Assembly: GCA_048268105.1 (NCBI GenBank)
Contig: JBLWWH010000006.1
Span: forward strand, 62,001-126,000
DNA length: 64,000 nt
Reading direction: 5' to 3'
From: Profundicola sp048268105
GTDB taxonomy: Bacteria; Bacteroidota; Bacteroidia; Flavobacteriales; Weeksellaceae
Shown: piece by piece, positions 61,362-64,000 of the stretch
Layout of the letters: each line of letters opens with the position of its first letter
Numbering within the stretch: the first letter of the stretch is position 1
Made by a program: the position numbers and the translations under genes
The notes under the pieces: generated by a model
What the model was told of the DNA's origin: nothing
The model's input: only the letters and a program-made list of their open reading frames with translations
Databases searched by the model: none

Positions 61362-61878
61362 CCTTGTCTTAACAAGCAGTTTTTTGGTGAGTTGTAATAA
61401 AACTCCACCTCAATATCCAACCGTTTACTCTAATGATGGTTTTTTAGAATATTCTAAGAAGTTTAATAAACAATTAAAGGACTTAGAGGATAAGGATATT
61501 CAAATTTATATTCAAAAACATTCAGAGGATTTTCTTCCTACAAATGCAGGCTTTTATATGACCAGAACCGAAATGGTAAACGTGAGAACGGTTAAGGATT
61601 TCGATACCATTCGATTTAACTATCAGGTTAGCAATATGCAAGATAGCGTCATATATTCTTATGATGAGATTGGAAATCAGCTAATTGTAATGGGGCAGAC
61701 TTCTATGATTCCAGGAATAGAATATGGTTTAAAAAGAATGAGCGAAGGCGAATATGCTAAGTTATTAGTTCCTTCATCTTTGGCCTACGGGGTAGATGGA
61801 GATAGAAAAAGCATCGGAACTGATGAGCCTCTTGTAATCGAAATTAATTTAGAAGATATAGTCAACTATGAAAAGTAA
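61330..61878 (+). CDS. gldI: GldI-like FKBP-type PPIase lipoprotein
   Basis: A 182-residue lipoprotein, signal with C22 in SSFLVSCNK, and an FKBP-type peptidyl-prolyl isomerase domain at about 80-180 (FNYQVSNMQDSVIYS, GQTSMIPGIEYGLKRMSEGEYAKLLVPSSLAYG). It resembles GldI, a lipoprotein required for gliding motility and T9SS in Flavobacterium johnsoniae. Position between nrnA and a further PPIase supports it. It overlaps nrnA by 32 bases and the next gene by 11. The GldI label rests on domain and context rather than a database match. Confidence 0.75.
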   Translation: MQKNLKILLFSLVLTSSFLVSCNKTPPQYPTVYSNDGFLEYSKKFNKQLKDLEDKDIQIYIQKHSEDFLPTNAGFYMTRTEMVNVRTVKDFDTIRFNYQVSNMQDSVIYSYDEIGNQLIVMGQTSMIPGIEYGLKRMSEGEYAKLLVPSSLAYGVDGDRKSIGTDEPLVIEINLEDIVNYEK

Positions 61879-62947
61879 TTCAATTAAATTAATAATACTT
61901 GTTATGCTATTCGTGACAAGTTGTAGTACAATACCAAAATATATGAGTAAAGAAGAGTACAAAGCATTAGGTGACGGTTTATACGCACATATGCAAACCA
62001 CAAAGGGTGACATGTTAATCAAATTACATGAGAAAGAAACTCCAATGACTGTAGCCAACTTTGTAGGTTTAGCAGAAGGTAAAATTGATAATAAAGCTAA
62101 AAAATTAGGTGTTCCTTTTTACGATGGAATCATCTTTCACAGAGTTATTAAAGATTTTATGATTCAAGGTGGAGATCCAACGGGTACAGGTATGGGAGAT
62201 CCTGGATATAAATTCGAAGATGAATTTGATGAAAATTTAGAACACGATAAAAAAGGTATTTTATCAATGGCAAATTCAGGTCCTAATACCAATGGCTCTC
62301 AATTTTTCATTACAGAAGTTCCCACGCCTTGGTTAGATGGTAAACATTCAGTTTTTGGTGAAGTAATCGACGGTTTAGAAGTTATTGATACCATTGCTAA
62401 TGTTGCTAAAGGACCACAAGACAAGCCAAAGGTTGACATTGCAATTAAGCATGTAGATATCATCAGAAAAGGTGATGACTATAAAAAATATGATGCTTTA
62501 AAATCTTTTAAATCAGCTAAAGCTAATCATAAAACTAAATTAGAAGAAGCTAAGAAAAAAGAGGCTGAAAAGTTGAAAGCTGAAACTGATAGAATCCAAG
62601 AATTAAGTAAGAATTCAGAAATTGCTGATAGCGGATTAAAATATAACATCTTAGAAAAAGGTGACGGAGCAAAACCAGTTGCTGGAGATGATATCCAAGT
62701 ACACTATACTTTGCGTTTAGCAAATGGTAAAGTTTTAGACTCCTCTTATGATAGACAACAACCTTTAGATATTATAGTTGGTCAAACCCAATTAATTCAA
62801 GGTTGGATGCAAGCATTAACTATGTTTGAGAGAGGATCTAAAGTTTTCTTAACTATCCCTCCAACACTTGGATATGGTACACAAGGAGCGGGAGGAATTA
62901 TTCCACCAAACGCTACTTTGTATTTCGATATGGAAGTTTTAAAGTAA
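61868..62947 (+). CDS. Lipoprotein with fused cyclophilin and FKBP domains
   Basis: A 359-residue lipoprotein: signal with C19 in LFVTSCST, cyclophilin-type PPIase (about 40-200: MTVANFVGLAEGK, GIIFHRVIKDFMIQGGDP, SQFFITEVPTPWLDGKHSVFGEV) and FKBP-type PPIase (about 265-359: GDDIQVHYTLRLANGKVLDSSY, IPPTLGYGTQGAG). A charged helical linker (KKKEAEKLKAETDRIQ) joins them. Active-site residues of both folds look intact, so each may work. It is the third gene of an overlapping operon with gldI. Probably a periplasmic folding helper. Confidence 0.9.
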   Translation: MKSNSIKLIILVMLFVTSCSTIPKYMSKEEYKALGDGLYAHMQTTKGDMLIKLHEKETPMTVANFVGLAEGKIDNKAKKLGVPFYDGIIFHRVIKDFMIQGGDPTGTGMGDPGYKFEDEFDENLEHDKKGILSMANSGPNTNGSQFFITEVPTPWLDGKHSVFGEVIDGLEVIDTIANVAKGPQDKPKVDIAIKHVDIIRKGDDYKKYDALKSFKSAKANHKTKLEEAKKKEAEKLKAETDRIQELSKNSEIADSGLKYNILEKGDGAKPVAGDDIQVHYTLRLANGKVLDSSYDRQQPLDIIVGQTQLIQGWMQALTMFERGSKVFLTIPPTLGYGTQGAGGIIPPNATLYFDMEVLK

Positions 62948-62968
62948 TATTTTAAAACACAAAAAATA

Positions 62969-63005
62969 AAGTACGGATCTTAAATTTAAGGACCGTACTT
63001 TTTTG
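62969..63005 (+). terminator. Terminator of nrnA-gldI-PPIase
   Basis: Arms of about 15 bases (62969-62983 and 62986-63000) with two mismatches, then six Ts. Confidence 0.8.
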
Positions 63006-63051
63006 TTTTTAAGATTTTAAACTTGAATATTAAATCCGTATATTTCTATCC

Positions 63052-63059
63052 TATTTTTG
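63052..63059 (+). promoter_or_regulatory. -7 box of the Nif3-like gene
   Basis: TATTTTTG matches TAnnTTTG, 20 bases before ATG 63080. A TTG at 63023-63025 is 26 bases upstream, slightly too far. Confidence 0.5.
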
Positions 63060-63079
63060 AACTTGAATATTCGTAATTA

Positions 63080-64000
63080 ATGCAATTAAAACAAATTATA
63101 AGTGCCTTAGAAAGTTGGGCACCTAAATCAGATGCCGAAGATTTTGACAATGTAGGATTGCTGGTGGGAGATCCTTCTGCAGAAATTAATAAGGCATTGG
63201 TAGCCTTAGATGTTACAGACGAACTAATGCAAGAGGCTTTAGATAAAGATGTAGATCTTATTATTACTTTTCATCCATTGATTTTTAAAGGGATAAAGCG
63301 ACTTTCGGGTAAATCTCGCGTAGAGCGCTTGGTTGTTAAAGCAATTCAAAATAACATAGCAATTTATGCTATTCATACTAATTTAGATGCTCAGCTTGAC
63401 GGTGTTAATGGTCGAATTTGTCAGCAATTAGGGTTGAAAAATAATCAAATTCTAATGCCCAAAAACGATAATTTGAATAAGTTAGTTTTCTTTGTTCCTC
63501 ACAAGGAGGCTGAGAAAGTAAAAGATGCTATTTTCGCCATCGGCGCCGGATGGATTGGCAACTACGCAGAATGTAGTTTTAATACAAAAGGAGAAGGAAC
63601 TTTTATGCCCGTGGGTTCAGCCGATCCAGCATTGGGTGAATTGAACGTCAGACACACCGAGCCAGAAACCAAAGTAGAAATCCTCATCCAAAATCACCAA
63701 GTGGGTGCTGCGTTAAAAGCTATGCGAGATGCTCATCCCTATGAAGAGGTGGCATATGATTTAATCGCTTTGAATAACGCTGACCAAACCAAAGGAATGG
63801 GGCAAATTGGTGAGTTCGAAACACCTATGAACGAGGAGAATTTCTTAAAACATGTAAAAGAAAATCTACCTACGGACTGTATTCGCCATTCTAGATTAAA
63901 TGGTAAAAAAATTAAAAAAGTTGCTGTTTTGGGAGGCTCGGGTGCATTTGGAATTGCCGCTGCTAAAGCTGCAGGTGCTGATGCATTTGTGACTGCTGAT
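63080..64000 (+). CDS. Nif3-like dinuclear metal-centre protein (3' end outside window)
   Basis: The frame runs from ATG 63080 to the window end with no stop (307 codons seen). Family blocks: SDAEDFDNVGLLVGDPSAEI, DLIITFHPLIFKGIKRLSGK and IAIYAIHTNLDAQLDGVNG, with conserved metal-site histidines, a central insert domain (SFNTKGEGTFMPVGSADPA) characteristic of the long, YqfO-like form, then VAVLGGSGAFGIAAAKAAGADAFVTAD. The biochemical function is uncertain, though GTP cyclohydrolase I type 2 is an old label. The first 307 residues suggest a protein of about 365. Confidence 0.92.
   Translation, partial: MQLKQIISALESWAPKSDAEDFDNVGLLVGDPSAEINKALVALDVTDELMQEALDKDVDLIITFHPLIFKGIKRLSGKSRVERLVVKAIQNNIAIYAIHTNLDAQLDGVNGRICQQLGLKNNQILMPKNDNLNKLVFFVPHKEAEKVKDAIFAIGAGWIGNYAECSFNTKGEGTFMPVGSADPALGELNVRHTEPETKVEILIQNHQVGAALKAMRDAHPYEEVAYDLIALNNADQTKGMGQIGEFETPMNEENFLKHVKENLPTDCIRHSRLNGKKIKKVAVLGGSGAFGIAAAKAAGADAFVTAD

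Overview
The window is core chromosome of a low-GC, probably marine, member of the Bacteroidota, order Flavobacteriales. Evidence for this: Bacteroidetes-type promoters (TTTG or TTG, about 20 bases, TAnnTTTG) stand in front of many genes; there is type IX secretion and gliding machinery (a GldI-like lipoprotein, a Plug/DUF5103 protein, a secreted protein with a gliding-type C-terminal sorting domain); Rho carries a long Asn/Lys/His-rich insert; and sodium-linked physiology is prominent (complete Na+-NQR, a sodium:alanine-type symporter, a Ca2+/Na+ exchanger). No integrase, transposase, phage gene, CRISPR array, rRNA or tRNA was seen.

Layout. 1-6.1 kb: end of polyphosphate kinase overlapping an exopolyphosphatase, an amidinotransferase-fold hydrolase, apt, an MsbA-like exporter and a DUF4293 membrane protein. 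6.4-8.2 kb: rho. 8.2-11 kb: an intergenic palindrome, a small lipoprotein, an ECF sigma factor with no normal start codon, and a protein joining an anti-sigma-like N-terminus to a predicted outer-membrane barrel. 11-16 kb: SDR oxidoreductase, acylphosphatase and a 1137-residue fused acyl-CoA mutase (IcmF type). 16-25.4 kb: Ca2+/Na+ exchanger, type III glutamine synthetase, RF1, DUF2851, PspC, a sodium:alanine-type symporter with an unusual N-terminal extension, and a helix-hairpin-helix membrane protein. 25.5-28.3 kb: rplM-rpsI and rpsB-tsf. 28.4-30.9 kb: a T9SS cargo protein. 30.9-37 kb: apbE with a small partner, split transketolase and lon. 37-39.6 kb: a second ECF sigma, anti-sigma-like and barrel set containing a heptamer repeat. 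39.7-46.6 kb: a second palindromic element, sdhCAB, tryptophanase and P5C dehydrogenase. 46.8-49.9 kb: a putative copper-uptake locus with a NosA/OprC-like TonB receptor. 50-57.8 kb: Plug protein and nqrABCDEF. 57.8-64 kb: a decayed second copy of the nqrF 3' end, a flavin reductase, a DMT exporter, the nrnA-gldI-PPIase overlap operon, and the start of a Nif3-like gene that runs off the window.

How the genes connect. NQR builds a sodium gradient that the symporter and exchanger can use; ApbE attaches FMN to the threonines visible in NqrB and NqrC; SDH and P5C dehydrogenase feed the same respiratory chain. Tryptophanase and P5C dehydrogenase indicate amino-acid catabolism. The most unusual items are the symporter fusion, the sigma gene with no ATG/GTG/TTG start, the two differently assembled sigma/anti-sigma/barrel loci, the beta-propeller inserted into a T9SS repeat, the copper receptor locus and the nqrF-tail pseudogene. 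I see no clear multigene system unlike anything known; the novelty lies in architectures and small elements.
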